The notes below the pieces were generated by a model. It worked only from the letters and a program-made list of their open reading frames with translations, made no database searches and had not been told where the DNA came from. The translations under genes and the position numbers were made by a program. DNA of 64,000 nucleotides from Ignavibacteria bacterium (GTDB taxonomy: Bacteria; Bacteroidota; Ignavibacteria; Tepidaquicellales; OLB5): NCBI GenBank assembly GCA_019912545.1, contig JAIOIK010000021.1, forward strand, positions 45,495 to 109,494, given 5' to 3'. Shown here one piece after another: positions 1-8,880 of this stretch (its first letter is position 1; each line of letters opens with the position of its first letter).

Positions 1-1
1 T

Positions 2-76
2 ATCGGGGCTTACTCCGGATTTAAAGACAGCCAAACCGAAAAAGAATACCAGAAATTGATAAACAAACAAAATTAA
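2..76 (+). CDS. C-terminal tail of an upstream gene (partial)
   Basis: An open frame runs from the left edge to a TAA at 74-76. It encodes about 24 residues, rich in Lys, Gln and Glu (ending LINKQN). Only the tail is inside the window, so the product cannot be named. Spacing of 19 nt to the next ATG would suit an operon with the TonB-dependent receptor downstream, but this is an inference from orientation alone. Confidence 0.45.
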   Translation: MGAYSGFKDSQTEKEYQKLINKQN

Positions 77-95
77 ACTATATTAAGGGCAGCGA

Positions 96-2291
96 ATGAA
101 AACTTTGATAGTTACAATTTTTTTATCCTTTGTTACATTAACAGCGCTTGGGCAGGATGCAAAAATTACAGGTAAAATTACCGGTGAGAAAAATCTTCCG
201 CTCAACGGCGCAAATGTTGTAATTGAAGGCACGATTGACGGTGCGACAACTGACTCAACCGGGTACTATGAATTTGAAACTTCCAAAAACGGAAGCCAGT
301 CGTTATTGTTTACCGATATTGACTACAATGAAAAGCGGCAGACAGTTGTGATCGAAGCCGGTAAGACAATTGAACTCAACGTTCAGTTGAAAAAAGGTGA
401 GGTTGAGACCGAAGAAATTATTGTTACAGCCAGTTCATTTACTTCAGGGCAGCAGTCACAGGTTACAATCACTCCCCTGGAAATTGTGAGGATTCCCGGC
501 TCAGACGGTGACCTATTCAGGGCAATAACAACATTTCCAGGCTCTAACCAGGTGGATGAAGGCAGCCGCATTACTGTAAGAGGCGGCGATGCAAATGAAG
601 TACTTACTATATTAGACCAGGCATCTTTATATAATCCATTTATCTTTGATGATGATTTCAATACTTCATCATATACTACTATTAATCCATGGGGACTCCG
701 GGGAATTAACTTCTCAAGTGGCGGATTTTCTGCTAAATTCGGAAATGTTCTCTCTGCTGTGCTTGATCTTAAATCCTACGAAATGCCTCAGGGAACAGGC
801 GGATTTGCTTGGCTTGGCCTTGCAAATGTCGGACTTTCGGGTGTGTTTCTATCCAACAATAAAAAATTCGGCGCAACTGTAGATATTGGTCAGACAATAC
901 TTGAACCGTATTTTAAGCTTAACGGCTATCTGACCGAAAGTTACAATCCCATTCCGCTTGCCCGGGGAATCGGCGGTACGCTCGCATACAAACCTTCAAC
1001 CAGCAGTAATATCAAATTCATTTTTGATTACAGTGATGATAAAATAGGCGTGCGTAATACAGGTCCTTCTTTTGACGGTTTCTTCAATTCAGGCTCAAAG
1101 ACTGTCTTTGGCAATCTAAAGTATTCTGCCGGCATTGGATCTAGTACTTATATGAGTATGGGACTTTCGTACAGCAACCACAAAGATGATGTTAGCTACG
1201 GAGTTTTGAATACTGTTACTTACCAGCTTTACAGCAAATACAGGCTGGATTTTACTCACAAGCTTTCAGGCAAAGTGGATATTAATACCGGGGCAGAGTA
1301 TGAGTATAACGATGACAGCTTTGAAGGAAGAGTGCCGCAGTTTTCATACAACTTAAGAAATGATGCGCCGTATTTTGATATTAATTCCAGGAATCACACC
1401 GGCAGGGTTGGAGTATACGCAGAAGCGCAGATCAAGCTTTTCAAAAGATTCTTTCTTATTCCGGGCGTAAGGACAGATTACCACACGCTTTCCAAAAAGA
1501 ATGTGGTCGATCCAAGGCTATCTATGGGCTGGAAATTCGCAAAGAATCAGATCGTTAGGGGCGCAGTCGGGCTTTATCACCAGTACCCCAGGCTTGAATA
1601 TTATGCACAGACAAACAACTTTGAACTGAAGCCCGAACAGGCAACTCATTACATTTTAGGTTATGAATATAACCTCAATGAAGGCTTATTTCTTTTCAGG
1701 GTTGAGGGTTACTACAAAGATTACAAAAATCTTGTATTGAGGGATCAGAATAACTTCCTTTATAATAGTACAGGTAAAGGATTCGCAAGAGGAGTAGATG
1801 TGTTTTTAAAATCGAGCGTAACAAACAAGTATTCAACATGGATTTCATATGCTTATACCGATTCCAAGAGAATGCAGTACGATGCTATTAAGCAATCACC
1901 TGCGAATTATGATATTACCCACAACTTAACTTTTGTTGCCAGCTATAATATATCCGATGTTATCACAACAGGATTAACATACAGGCTATCAACAGGTAAG
2001 CCGTTTACTCCGATTACAGGCGGAGTATTTGACTCCACCTACAACGTATATGAACCAATGTATGCTGATTATAACAGCGGCCGCTTTCCAACTTATCATA
2101 GAATGGACGTAAATTTTCAGTATATCTTCTCACTATTTGGAAGATTTGCAATTGCGGTATTCCAGATCAATAATATCCTTGGTAACAAAAACCTGTACGA
2201 CTATACTTATAGCACTGATTATAAAGAGAGGAAAGAGATCATCACAACAAATAAACGGCAGTTCTATTTGGGATTAGGATTGCAATTTTGA
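96..2291 (+). CDS. TonB-dependent receptor with carboxypeptidase-like N-terminal domain
   Basis: Predicted outer-membrane receptor for active uptake of an unknown substrate. Residues 1-19 form a signal peptide ending at ALGQ. Residues about 22-105 are a carboxypeptidase regulatory-like beta-sandwich (ITGKITGE...LNGANVVIEGT...TTDSTGYYEFE), typical of Bacteroidota-type receptors. A plug domain follows (about 115-230, with ITVRGGDANEVLTILDQ), then a beta-barrel rich in alternating aromatic residues that ends in a C-terminal Phe (LGLGLQF), the usual outer-membrane insertion signal. At 731 residues it is a compact member of the family. No SusD-like partner lies beside it, so a glycan substrate is not indicated. 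Substrate is unknown. Confidence 0.9.
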   Translation: MKTLIVTIFLSFVTLTALGQDAKITGKITGEKNLPLNGANVVIEGTIDGATTDSTGYYEFETSKNGSQSLLFTDIDYNEKRQTVVIEAGKTIELNVQLKKGEVETEEIIVTASSFTSGQQSQVTITPLEIVRIPGSDGDLFRAITTFPGSNQVDEGSRITVRGGDANEVLTILDQASLYNPFIFDDDFNTSSYTTINPWGLRGINFSSGGFSAKFGNVLSAVLDLKSYEMPQGTGGFAWLGLANVGLSGVFLSNNKKFGATVDIGQTILEPYFKLNGYLTESYNPIPLARGIGGTLAYKPSTSSNIKFIFDYSDDKIGVRNTGPSFDGFFNSGSKTVFGNLKYSAGIGSSTYMSMGLSYSNHKDDVSYGVLNTVTYQLYSKYRLDFTHKLSGKVDINTGAEYEYNDDSFEGRVPQFSYNLRNDAPYFDINSRNHTGRVGVYAEAQIKLFKRFFLIPGVRTDYHTLSKKNVVDPRLSMGWKFAKNQIVRGAVGLYHQYPRLEYYAQTNNFELKPEQATHYILGYEYNLNEGLFLFRVEGYYKDYKNLVLRDQNNFLYNSTGKGFARGVDVFLKSSVTNKYSTWISYAYTDSKRMQYDAIKQSPANYDITHNLTFVASYNISDVITTGLTYRLSTGKPFTPITGGVFDSTYNVYEPMYADYNSGRFPTYHRMDVNFQYIFSLFGRFAIAVFQINNILGNKNLYDYTYSTDYKERKEIITTNKRQFYLGLGLQF

Positions 2292-2354
2292 TTATTATAA
2301 AAAGATTTTAACCGCAAAGGTCGCCAAGCCGCAAAGGGAAAGAAATTTGAGTAG

Positions 2355-2374
2355 CCGCGGGTTTTAACCCGTGG
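2355..2374. repeat. Palindromic intergenic repeat
   Basis: Perfect-to-near-perfect inverted repeat (CCGCGGGTT/AACCCGTGG) lying between the TonB receptor and the next gene. No T-run follows, so it looks more like a REP-type palindrome than a terminator. Confidence 0.5.
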
Positions 2375-2471
2375 ATTAAAAAAGTAAAATAAAAAGGCTT
2401 TAGCCGCAATTCAAAAAAAATACGTGTTCATTTAATCTAAAATATTTCGTTAAATTAATAATAAATTTAAA

Positions 2472-3248
2472 ATGAAAAAAACATTATTTACACTACTTGT
2501 TCTGATTATAGGGTTTGTTCAAATCAGCAATTTGTATGCAGATGACTACACTGACGCCATGCTCAAAGCCATCAAAAAAATGGGCGAAGCGTCCGATAAG
2601 AATGACAAAGCTGCCCTGCTGAAATTAAGGGGTGATTTTGAAAGGATACTCCAGCTTAAAAAAAATGAATGGATGGTAAATTACTATCTCGGCTCAATTG
2701 ATTATATGCTTTCACGCTCTGCCGCCGAAGAAAAAAATAACGATGATGTCAAAAAATATACTGAATCAGCCATTAGCCTTTTTGATAAATGTACCGATAT
2801 GAAAGATGATTTTGCCGATGCATATGTAATGAAAATGGCAGCCCAGGGCAACCGCTGGCAGTATGAACCCGCAAAAATGAATGATATCATCGCTAAATCA
2901 ACAGAAGCGAAGGATAAAGCATACAAGCTAGAGCCTGAAAATCCGAGATATTACTTAATAGACGGATATATGACATTCTACACTCCCGAGAGCTTTGGCG
3001 GCGGAGTTGATAAAGCGCAGACCATGTTCGAAAAATCATGGGAATATTTTAAGACATACAAGCCTAAAGATGAAACTTACCCCAACTGGGGCAATGACCA
3101 GGCTGCGGGAATGGTCGCAATGTGCTATATTAAGAACGACAAAATGGAAGATGCAAAGAAATGGATAGATATGGCCAATGAAGTGAAGCCTGAATCAAAC
3201 TTCATCAAAGGATTTGTTATGCCTGAATATGAAAAGAATAAGAAATAA
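2472..3248 (+). CDS. Exported TPR-like helical protein, function unknown
   Basis: A 258-residue protein with a clear signal peptide (MKKTLFTLLVLIIGFVQISNLYA). The mature part is almost entirely helical and contains TPR-like pairs: about 40-75 (LLKLRGDFERILQLKKNEWMVNYYLG), 95-130 and 205-240 (AAGMVAMCYIKNDKMEDAKKWIDMANEVKP). No catalytic motif is visible. Proteins of this kind are usually periplasmic or outer-membrane-associated scaffolds. The gene stands alone between two palindromes and is followed by a terminator at 3329-3352. The family is not recognised beyond TPR-like. Confidence 0.8.
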   Translation: MKKTLFTLLVLIIGFVQISNLYADDYTDAMLKAIKKMGEASDKNDKAALLKLRGDFERILQLKKNEWMVNYYLGSIDYMLSRSAAEEKNNDDVKKYTESAISLFDKCTDMKDDFADAYVMKMAAQGNRWQYEPAKMNDIIAKSTEAKDKAYKLEPENPRYYLIDGYMTFYTPESFGGGVDKAQTMFEKSWEYFKTYKPKDETYPNWGNDQAAGMVAMCYIKNDKMEDAKKWIDMANEVKPESNFIKGFVMPEYEKNKK

Positions 3249-3263
3249 TTAAATAGTTGTTGA

Positions 3264-3279
3264 TCCCGCCAAGGCGGGA
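3264..3279. repeat. Short palindrome (TCCCGCC/GGCGGGA)
   Basis: A 7-bp perfect inverted repeat with a 2-nt loop. It is directly followed by a second hairpin, GAAAACC/GGTTTTC, at about 3284-3302. Both sit in the 3' UTR of the preceding gene, upstream of its terminator. Confidence 0.5.
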
Positions 3280-3328
3280 CTGCGAAAACCCAAAAGGTTT
3301 TCTTGAAAGTAAAAAAGATGTTAATTAT

Positions 3329-3352
3329 GGGGGCTGAAGCCCCTTTTTTTTT
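3329..3352 (+). terminator. Rho-independent terminator
   Basis: GGGGC/GCCCC stem with a short loop (TGAA), followed by a run of nine T residues. It ends the transcript of the TPR-like protein. Confidence 0.8.
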
Positions 3353-3406
3353 ATGACTCTATTTATAGTGAAAGTACCTTTATTTATTTATTGGTATTTT
3401 TGAAGA

Positions 3407-4249
3407 ATGAAAGACAGCTTTCTTACAAAAAAGCAGAAATCCTTCATTGAATCTGCTCTCGTTAAACAGGATTACAAAAAGATAGTTGGTATTCTTGACT
3501 CCATTTCTACAAAGCACTCCGGTACAGCAAAAATGAAAGATAAGCGTTATGTGATCGCTGAAATAGCAAAACACATTGCAGGTCTGAAGCTTAAAGACTT
3601 CTCCCGCAAGTTCTTCATAACCGGAATGAAGATCTTATCAATAAAATCTGATAATGCCAAAGAAATTGGAATCCACATTCTGTGGCGTGGATACAAACAC
3701 AATAGGAAAACTGTATTGCAATGGCTATATAAAATTACAGACGATAACAACTGGGAAGTACGCGAGTTTGCTGCAGGAGCACTCGGCAATTTAACTTCAG
3801 CACATCCGGATTTCTACAATATCCTTAAACGATGGTCAAAAGATAAGCGCGAAAATATTAGGCGCGGAGTTGTCCTTGCTGCGGCAGCCCTTAGGAACAG
3901 GAAAGACTCGTCATCTACTGTAAAAGCCTTTGCACTTCTGGAACCGCTTTTATATGACAGCTCTGCATACGTGAAGAAAAATCTCGGGCCGTTTATTTTA
4001 GGATCATACTTCGGCAATGCATTCCCGAATGAGCTGTTTAAGTTTCTTGACAGGATCATAAAAATTGATAATGCGCATGTTAGGTGGAATGCTGCGATGG
4101 TTTTCAATAATAGCTTCGGTAACAGATATCCAAACGAAGCATTAAAGTACCTGAAGCTGCTTTCAAAGGATACCCGTTCGGTTGTGCAAAGAGCGGTCAA
4201 ATCCACATTAAATCATTTACGGAAAAGACATAAAAATATTAAACTATGA
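3407..4249 (+). CDS. HEAT-repeat protein, AlkD-like
   Basis: A 280-residue cytosolic protein made of helical HEAT-like repeats, seen as WEVREFAAGALGNL (about 110-123), ENIRRGVVLAAAALRN (about 148-163), AYVKKNLGPFILGSYFGNAFP and HVRWNAAMVFNNSFGNRYP. The helices with conserved Val-Arg and Trp resemble the AlkD/DNA-alkylation-repair superfamily, whose members bind DNA through HEAT repeats and excise bulky alkylated bases. The exact AlkD active-site Trp/Asp/Arg set could not be confirmed by eye, so a DNA-repair role is an inference. The stop codon overlaps the start of the next gene by 4 nt (ATGA), which indicates translational coupling. Confidence 0.75.
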   Translation: MKDSFLTKKQKSFIESALVKQDYKKIVGILDSISTKHSGTAKMKDKRYVIAEIAKHIAGLKLKDFSRKFFITGMKILSIKSDNAKEIGIHILWRGYKHNRKTVLQWLYKITDDNNWEVREFAAGALGNLTSAHPDFYNILKRWSKDKRENIRRGVVLAAAALRNRKDSSSTVKAFALLEPLLYDSSAYVKKNLGPFILGSYFGNAFPNELFKFLDRIIKIDNAHVRWNAAMVFNNSFGNRYPNEALKYLKLLSKDTRSVVQRAVKSTLNHLRKRHKNIKL

Positions 4250-4641
4250 ATGATGAATTAGTTCTTGAATTTGTTAAATGTATTAACGAACATGATGTAA
4301 CAAAGCTATCACAATTGATGACAGAAGACCATATCTTTACCGATGCCCATAATAATTCCATAACAGGAAAGAATGAATTGATGCTGGGATGGCAAGAGTA
4401 TTTCAAAATGTTCCCTGATTATAAAATAGAAATTGATGAATTTTACAGCTGCGGAGATGTTTTTGCTATGTTTGGTTTTGCAAGCGGAACGTACAAAGGC
4501 TGTAACCCCGAACACAATCACTGGAAACTTCCTGCTGCCTGGAAGGCTTTGGTAATAGGGGGAAAGCTCAGCCATTGGCAGGTTTATTGTGATACAGCCA
4601 TACCTTCAGGTATTATGGAGAAAGCAGCAAAAATCCGCTAA
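4246..4641 (+). CDS. SnoaL/NTF2-like small protein
   Basis: A 131-residue protein with the pattern of the SnoaL-like (NTF2 fold) family: an N-terminal helix (LVLEFVKCINEHDVTKLSQLMTEDHIF), the turn TDAHNNSITGKNEL, and then strands containing FPDYKIEIDEFYSCGDVFAMFGFASGTYKG. Members are small cone-shaped binding proteins or cyclase/isomerase-like enzymes acting on hydrophobic substrates. The particular ligand cannot be read from sequence. It is translationally coupled to the upstream HEAT-repeat gene through an ATGA overlap. Confidence 0.8.
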   Translation: MNDELVLEFVKCINEHDVTKLSQLMTEDHIFTDAHNNSITGKNELMLGWQEYFKMFPDYKIEIDEFYSCGDVFAMFGFASGTYKGCNPEHNHWKLPAAWKALVIGGKLSHWQVYCDTAIPSGIMEKAAKIR

Positions 4642-4670
4642 TAACCGATAAATACCCAATAAATTGTTAA

Positions 4671-4701
4671 TTTTTTCTTAACTCTAATTTCACTAACTTT
4701 G
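4671..4701 (+). promoter_or_regulatory. Bacteroidota-type promoter candidate for the PTS IIA gene
   Basis: TAACTTTG at 4694-4701 fits the Bacteroidota -7 consensus TAnnTTTG, with TTTT at the -33 position (4671-4674, consensus TTTG) at the expected 19-nt spacing. It lies 41 nt upstream of the ATG at 4742. The call rests on consensus matching only. Confidence 0.4.
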
Positions 4702-4741
4702 TAGCAGAATTTATAATTATGATCCTTCAAGGATAAAGTTC

Positions 4742-5212
4742 ATGAAAATTTCTGATATACTAAGCGCTGATGTAATAGCTGTGAACCTGGAAGTAGCTGA
4801 TAAAGATGATGCAATTCACAAAGTAATTGATCTTGCGGCAAAGTCTGGCAAGATCCTTAACCTGGATAAAGTATCACAAACTATTTTCGAACGGGAAAAG
4901 CTTGTATCCACCGGAGTTGGCAAAGGGTTCGCCATTCCGCACGGTAAGACCGATTCAATAAGCGACGTGGTCGCAGCTTTTGCTATTACTAAAGAACCTA
5001 TAGATTTTGATTCAATTGATGGTGAACCGGTCAGGTTCATTTTTCTTTTAATAGGGAAGGAAAACCTTCTGAACACCCACATAAAACTCTTAAGCCGTAT
5101 TTCAAGGCTTATGAATAAAGATGATTTCAGGGAAAGGCTGCTGGAAGCAGATTCTCCGGAAGCAGTACTTGGAATATTCAAGGAAGAGGAGAAGAATTAC
5201 TTCGATATTTAA
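4742..5212 (+). CDS. PTS IIA component, nitrogen/fructose type (PtsN-like)
   Basis: A 156-residue PTS EIIA type-2 domain. His67 in the motif GVGKGFAIPHGKTD is the predicted phosphoryl acceptor. The rest also fits the family: RLMNKDDFRERLLEADSPEAVLGIFKEEE is the typical C-terminal helix pair. No EIIB/EIIC transporter, EI or HPr gene is adjacent, so a regulatory role like that of PtsN (EIIA-Ntr) is more likely than sugar transport, as an inference. It lies 109 nt upstream of pyruvate phosphate dikinase, an enzyme of the PEP/pyruvate node that would set the PEP:pyruvate ratio sensed by a PTS chain. Confidence 0.88.
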   Translation: MKISDILSADVIAVNLEVADKDDAIHKVIDLAAKSGKILNLDKVSQTIFEREKLVSTGVGKGFAIPHGKTDSISDVVAAFAITKEPIDFDSIDGEPVRFIFLLIGKENLLNTHIKLLSRISRLMNKDDFRERLLEADSPEAVLGIFKEEEKNYFDI

Positions 5213-5321
5213 TACTGATTAATTTTCAGTCCTGAGTTTGACAGGAAGTGTTTGTTTATGAGTTTCGCCACCTTCATAATTGAATAAATAAAATTTGGTT
5301 TAATCTAAAAAATCTGATATC

Positions 5322-8135
5322 ATGCCCAAAAAACTTGTGTATTATTTTGGCGGTAAAAAAGCAGATGGCGATGCCGCGATGAAACCTTTGCTTGGAGGCA
5401 AAGGCGCTAATCTTGCTGAAATGGTTAATTTAAAGCTGCCAGTGCCTCCCGGTTTCACAATTACCACAGAAGTTTGCACCCACTACTACAATAACAACAG
5501 AAAATATCCGAAAGAATTAAAGCTCCAGGTCCGCGCTGCTTTGGCACGTATGGAAAAGGAGATCGGCAAAAAATTCGGCGATAGAAAAAATCCGCTTTTG
5601 GTTTCCGTTCGCTCCGGCGCGCGCGCATCAATGCCCGGAATGATGGATACTATATTAAACCTGGGTTTGAATGAAGATACTGTGCACGGATTGATCGAAA
5701 TGACCGGTAATCAGCGCTTCGCATATGATAGTTACCGCCGCTTTGTACAAATGTACGGCGATGTTGTTATGGAAATGAAACCCCACACAAAAGACGCGCG
5801 CGATCCGTTTGAGCTTATAATAGAAACAAAGAAAAAAGAAAAAGGTATTAAGCTTGATACTGAATTTACCGCCGGAGACTTAAAGGATCTTGTGTATCTC
5901 TTCAAAATGGAGATAAAGAACAAACTTGGCAGGGAGTTCCCCGAAGACCCCATGGAACAGATAAACGGCGCAGTGGATGCAGTTTTCAACTCATGGATGA
6001 ATGAAAGAGCTATTGTTTACAGGAAGCTCAATAATATTCCCGCATCATGGGGAACCGCTGTTAATGTTCAGTCGATGGTATTCGGAAATATGGGTGAGTC
6101 ATCCGGAACAGGCGTTGCATTTACACGCGATCCTGCATCGGGCGAAGATGTGTTTTATGGCGAATACCTGATGAACGCACAAGGAGAGGATGTTGTCGCA
6201 GGAACTAGAACTCCACTGAAGATATCTACGCTTGAAGAGCAAAGCCCCGAAATGTATAGCCAGCTTGAAAAAATAAGAGAGATACTTGAGCAGCATTACA
6301 AAGATATGATGGATATTGAGTTCACCATCCAGGACGGCAAGCTCTATATTTTGCAGTGCCGCGTTGGAAAAAGAACCGGCGGAGCCGCTGTAAGAATTGC
6401 CGTTGACATGGTGAAACAAAAACTTATCTCGGAAAAAGAAGCACTTCTCAGAATTGAACCTGACCAGCTAAACCAGCTGCTCAGGCCGATTTTTGATAAT
6501 GCTGAAAAAGATGCCGCTATAAAACAGGGCAGGCTGATCGCAAAAGGACTAAACGCCGGCCCCGGCGCAGCTACCGGAAAAATATATTTCAATGCTTCTG
6601 ATGCCGAAGATGCAGCTCACAGAGGTGAGAAGGTAATTCTTGTAAGAGTTGAAACTTCACCTGAAGATATTAAAGGCATGAATGCCGCAGAAGGTATCCT
6701 AACCGCAAGGGGAGGAATGACTTCCCATGCCGCGCTTGTTGCAAGGCAGATGGGCAAGGTTTGTGTTGCAGGATGCGGATCACTTGATATTGACTATGCA
6801 GCCAGGGAAATGAAAGTTGAGGATGAAAACAAAAATATTACGATCAAAGAGGGCGAGTGGATATCTATAGACGGAACTACCGGCGAAGTAATTGAAGGAA
6901 AGCTTCAGACAAAAGATTCCGAAATACTGCAGGTGTTAATAGAAAAATCACTGAAACCGGAACTTTCGGAAACCTATGGCATATACGATAGAGTAATGAA
7001 GTGGGCAGATAAGTACAGAACTCTAAAAGTAAGAACCAATGCCGATCAGCCTGACCAGTGCAGGAATGCTCTTGCATTCGGCGCTCAGGGTATTGGGCTT
7101 TGCAGAACTGAGCACATGTTCTTCGGCGGAGATAGAATTGACGCAGTCAGAGAAATGATCCTTGCTGATACACTTGAAGAAAGAGAAACCGCGCTTGCTA
7201 AACTTTTCCCGTACCAGAAGGAAGATTTCCTTGGAATATTTAAAGTGATGGGTGACCTGCCTGTAACCATAAGGACTCTTGACCCCCCGCTGCATGAGTT
7301 TTTGCCTCATGAAGAAAACGAACAGCGCGAACTTTCTGTAAAGCTTTCCAAATCATTTGATGAGATAAAAGCAAAAGTGGAAAGCCTTCACGAGTTCAAC
7401 CCGATGATGGGCCACCGCGGATGCAGGCTTGGCATTATGTACCCTGAAATTACTGCTATGCAGGTACGCGCCATATTCTGCGCTGCCGCCGAAGCAAAGA
7501 AATCCGGCATAAACGTTAAGCCTGAAGTAATGATACCGCTTGTTGGATATAAAAATGAGCTTGTTAACCAGGCCGATCTTGCAAGAAAGATCGCAAAAGA
7601 AGTTATGGATGAATATGGCGTGAAGTTTGAATACCACGTAGGCACTATGATAGAAGTTCCGCGTGCTGCAGTTACTGCTGATGAAATTGCTGAAGTTGCG
7701 GAGTTCTTTTCGTTCGGGACAAACGATCTAACCCAGCTAACAATGGGACTCTCGCGCGATGATTCCGGAACATTTTTGCCATACTATGTTGATAAAGACC
7801 TCATCCCGGGCGATCCGTTTATTTCTATCGATAGAGCCGTTGCTTCACTTGTAAAGATGGCTGTTGATAAAGGGCGCAGTGTTAAACCGAAGCTTAAGAT
7901 AGGGATTTGCGGCGAGCATGGCGGCGACCCGAAGACGATTCACTTCTGCCACAAGTCAGGGCTTGATTATGTAAGCTGTTCACCATTCAGACTGCCTATT
8001 GCAAGGCTTTCTGCAGCGCAGGCACATTTAATGTATGATGATGCAAAGCACGCAAAGAAATCCGGTAAAAAATCTGTAAAGCAAACAGCAAAAAAGAAAG
8101 CCGGGAAAAAAGCAAAGGGAAAAGGGAAGAAGTAA
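5322..8135 (+). CDS. ppdK: Pyruvate, phosphate dikinase
   Basis: Interconverts pyruvate + ATP + Pi and PEP + AMP + PPi in the cytosol. All three domains are present. The N-terminal ATP-grasp starts with [29 protein letters not shown]. The swivelling phosphohistidine domain has [16 protein letters not shown], with His469 as phosphorylation site. The C-terminal PEP/pyruvate TIM barrel has the [20 protein letters not shown] signature and GICGEHGG, with Cys863 as the catalytic proton donor. At 937 residues it is somewhat longer than usual. The excess is a strongly basic tail of about 30 residues ([18 protein letters not shown]...), made almost only of Lys, Ala, Gly and Ser. The enzyme allows glycolysis or gluconeogenesis with PPi economy. 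Confidence 0.97.
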   Translation: MPKKLVYYFGGKKADGDAAMKPLLGGKGANLAEMVNLKLPVPPGFTITTEVCTHYYNNNRKYPKELKLQVRAALARMEKEIGKKFGDRKNPLLVSVRSGARASMPGMMDTILNLGLNEDTVHGLIEMTGNQRFAYDSYRRFVQMYGDVVMEMKPHTKDARDPFELIIETKKKEKGIKLDTEFTAGDLKDLVYLFKMEIKNKLGREFPEDPMEQINGAVDAVFNSWMNERAIVYRKLNNIPASWGTAVNVQSMVFGNMGESSGTGVAFTRDPASGEDVFYGEYLMNAQGEDVVAGTRTPLKISTLEEQSPEMYSQLEKIREILEQHYKDMMDIEFTIQDGKLYILQCRVGKRTGGAAVRIAVDMVKQKLISEKEALLRIEPDQLNQLLRPIFDNAEKDAAIKQGRLIAKGLNAGPGAATGKIYFNASDAEDAAHRGEKVILVRVETSPEDIKGMNAAEGILTARGGMTSHAALVARQMGKVCVAGCGSLDIDYAAREMKVEDENKNITIKEGEWISIDGTTGEVIEGKLQTKDSEILQVLIEKSLKPELSETYGIYDRVMKWADKYRTLKVRTNADQPDQCRNALAFGAQGIGLCRTEHMFFGGDRIDAVREMILADTLEERETALAKLFPYQKEDFLGIFKVMGDLPVTIRTLDPPLHEFLPHEENEQRELSVKLSKSFDEIKAKVESLHEFNPMMGHRGCRLGIMYPEITAMQVRAIFCAAAEAKKSGINVKPEVMIPLVGYKNELVNQADLARKIAKEVMDEYGVKFEYHVGTMIEVPRAAVTADEIAEVAEFFSFGTNDLTQLTMGLSRDDSGTFLPYYVDKDLIPGDPFISIDRAVASLVKMAVDKGRSVKPKLKIGICGEHGGDPKTIHFCHKSGLDYVSCSPFRLPIARLSAAQAHLMYDDAKHAKKSGKKSVKQTAKKKAGKKAKGKGKK

Positions 8136-8146
8136 ATTTTATTGTC

Positions 8147-8166
8147 ATCCCCGCGCAGGCGGGGAT
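8147..8166. repeat. Palindromic repeat after ppdK
   Basis: Perfect 8-bp arms ATCCCCGC/GCGGGGAT with a 4-nt loop (GCAG), 11 nt after the ppdK stop. The lack of a T-run on the plus side argues against a classical terminator, but the hairpin could protect the 3' end. Confidence 0.55.
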
Positions 8167-8243
8167 CCAGATTAATGGTCTTTTCATATCATTTGTCTCC
8201 GCCTGTGAAGTAAATCTATTCTTTCTATGAGATTTCTTTTCTT

Positions 8244-8416
8244 GTTCTTTTTGTCTTGACACAAAAAGAACCAAAAAAGTCAAGGCTTATGAAAATTGCC
8301 TAAAATTATCTTCGCCTAACAGGAAAATAACTCGTTCCGACTTACGTCGGAACTCAGACAGATTTTCCTGTGTCGTTTCTGCTCGATAATTTCTTAACGT
8401 CAATTTTCATATGCCG
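8244..8416. repeat. Long imperfect palindromic repeat, copy 1
   Basis: About 173 bp that recurs in inverted orientation at 29133-29305 with only scattered mismatches. It contains nested inverted repeats: CTTTTTGT/ACAAAAAG near one end, GTTCCGAC/GTCGGAAC in the centre, ACAGGAAAAT/ATTTTCCTGT around it, and GAAAATTG/CAATTTTC as outer arms. No protein frame is maintained. It resembles a MITE- or BIME-like palindromic element. The rest of 8136-8880 holds only a promoter candidate and a second GC-rich repeat near 8708-8765. Confidence 0.75.
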
Positions 8417-8534
8417 TTTTTCATGATGTGAAAATGAAAACTAATCGTCCACCCATATTCTTCTCCTTGCTAAAATGAAATCAAAAATTCGCGAAATTAG
8501 TGTAATTCGTGGTTAATTCTTTGTTTTATTAGTA

Positions 8535-8565
8535 TTGACCTGCGGGTTTTATTGTATTAATTTTG
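8535..8565 (+). promoter_or_regulatory. Bacteroidota-type promoter candidate
   Basis: TAATTTTG at 8558-8565 matches TAnnTTTG, and TTGA at 8535-8538 occupies the -33 position with correct spacing. It points toward the T9SS gene at 8881, leaving a leader of about 300 nt that contains a short GC-rich inverted-repeat region. Consensus-based only. Confidence 0.35.
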
Positions 8566-8707
8566 TACATACTTAAGATTCACAAATGATAAGACATTAG
8601 GATCTTCTTCACTCGACTGGGACCCTTGTGTGCGATAATAAATTTGATACCGATAGCTGATTACAAACCTTTAGACTTTGTAATGTATGCTTAAAAATAA
8701 ACAAATC

Positions 8708-8765
8708 CCGAAGCACTGCCTATCAATAGGCGCTAAGGCCGACGGCAGGCAAGCCTCCGGAATTC
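8708..8765. repeat. GC-rich repeat-like block in an A+T-rich leader
   Basis: A compact GC-rich stretch with short self-complementary words (GCCTAT/ATAGGC at 8719-8731 and CCGACGGCAGGC around 8740) in otherwise A+T-rich DNA upstream of the 8881 gene. A 65-codon open frame crosses it, but the translation shows no recognisable features. It looks like a dispersed palindromic repeat rather than a gene. Confidence 0.35.
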
Positions 8766-8880
8766 CGAATTTCATTCCGTTCTATTTTCGCTTTTTAACT
8801 TTGCTGGTATTGTCCTATACAGTGCTAACAAAGAAAAATAATGTTTATTACATTAATAGAAGTAAACGAGTATATCCAAT

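Noticed and set aside
8244..8416. Possible insertion sequence
   Set aside because: No transposase frame; only about 173 bp with internal palindromes. Called a MITE/BIME-like repeat.
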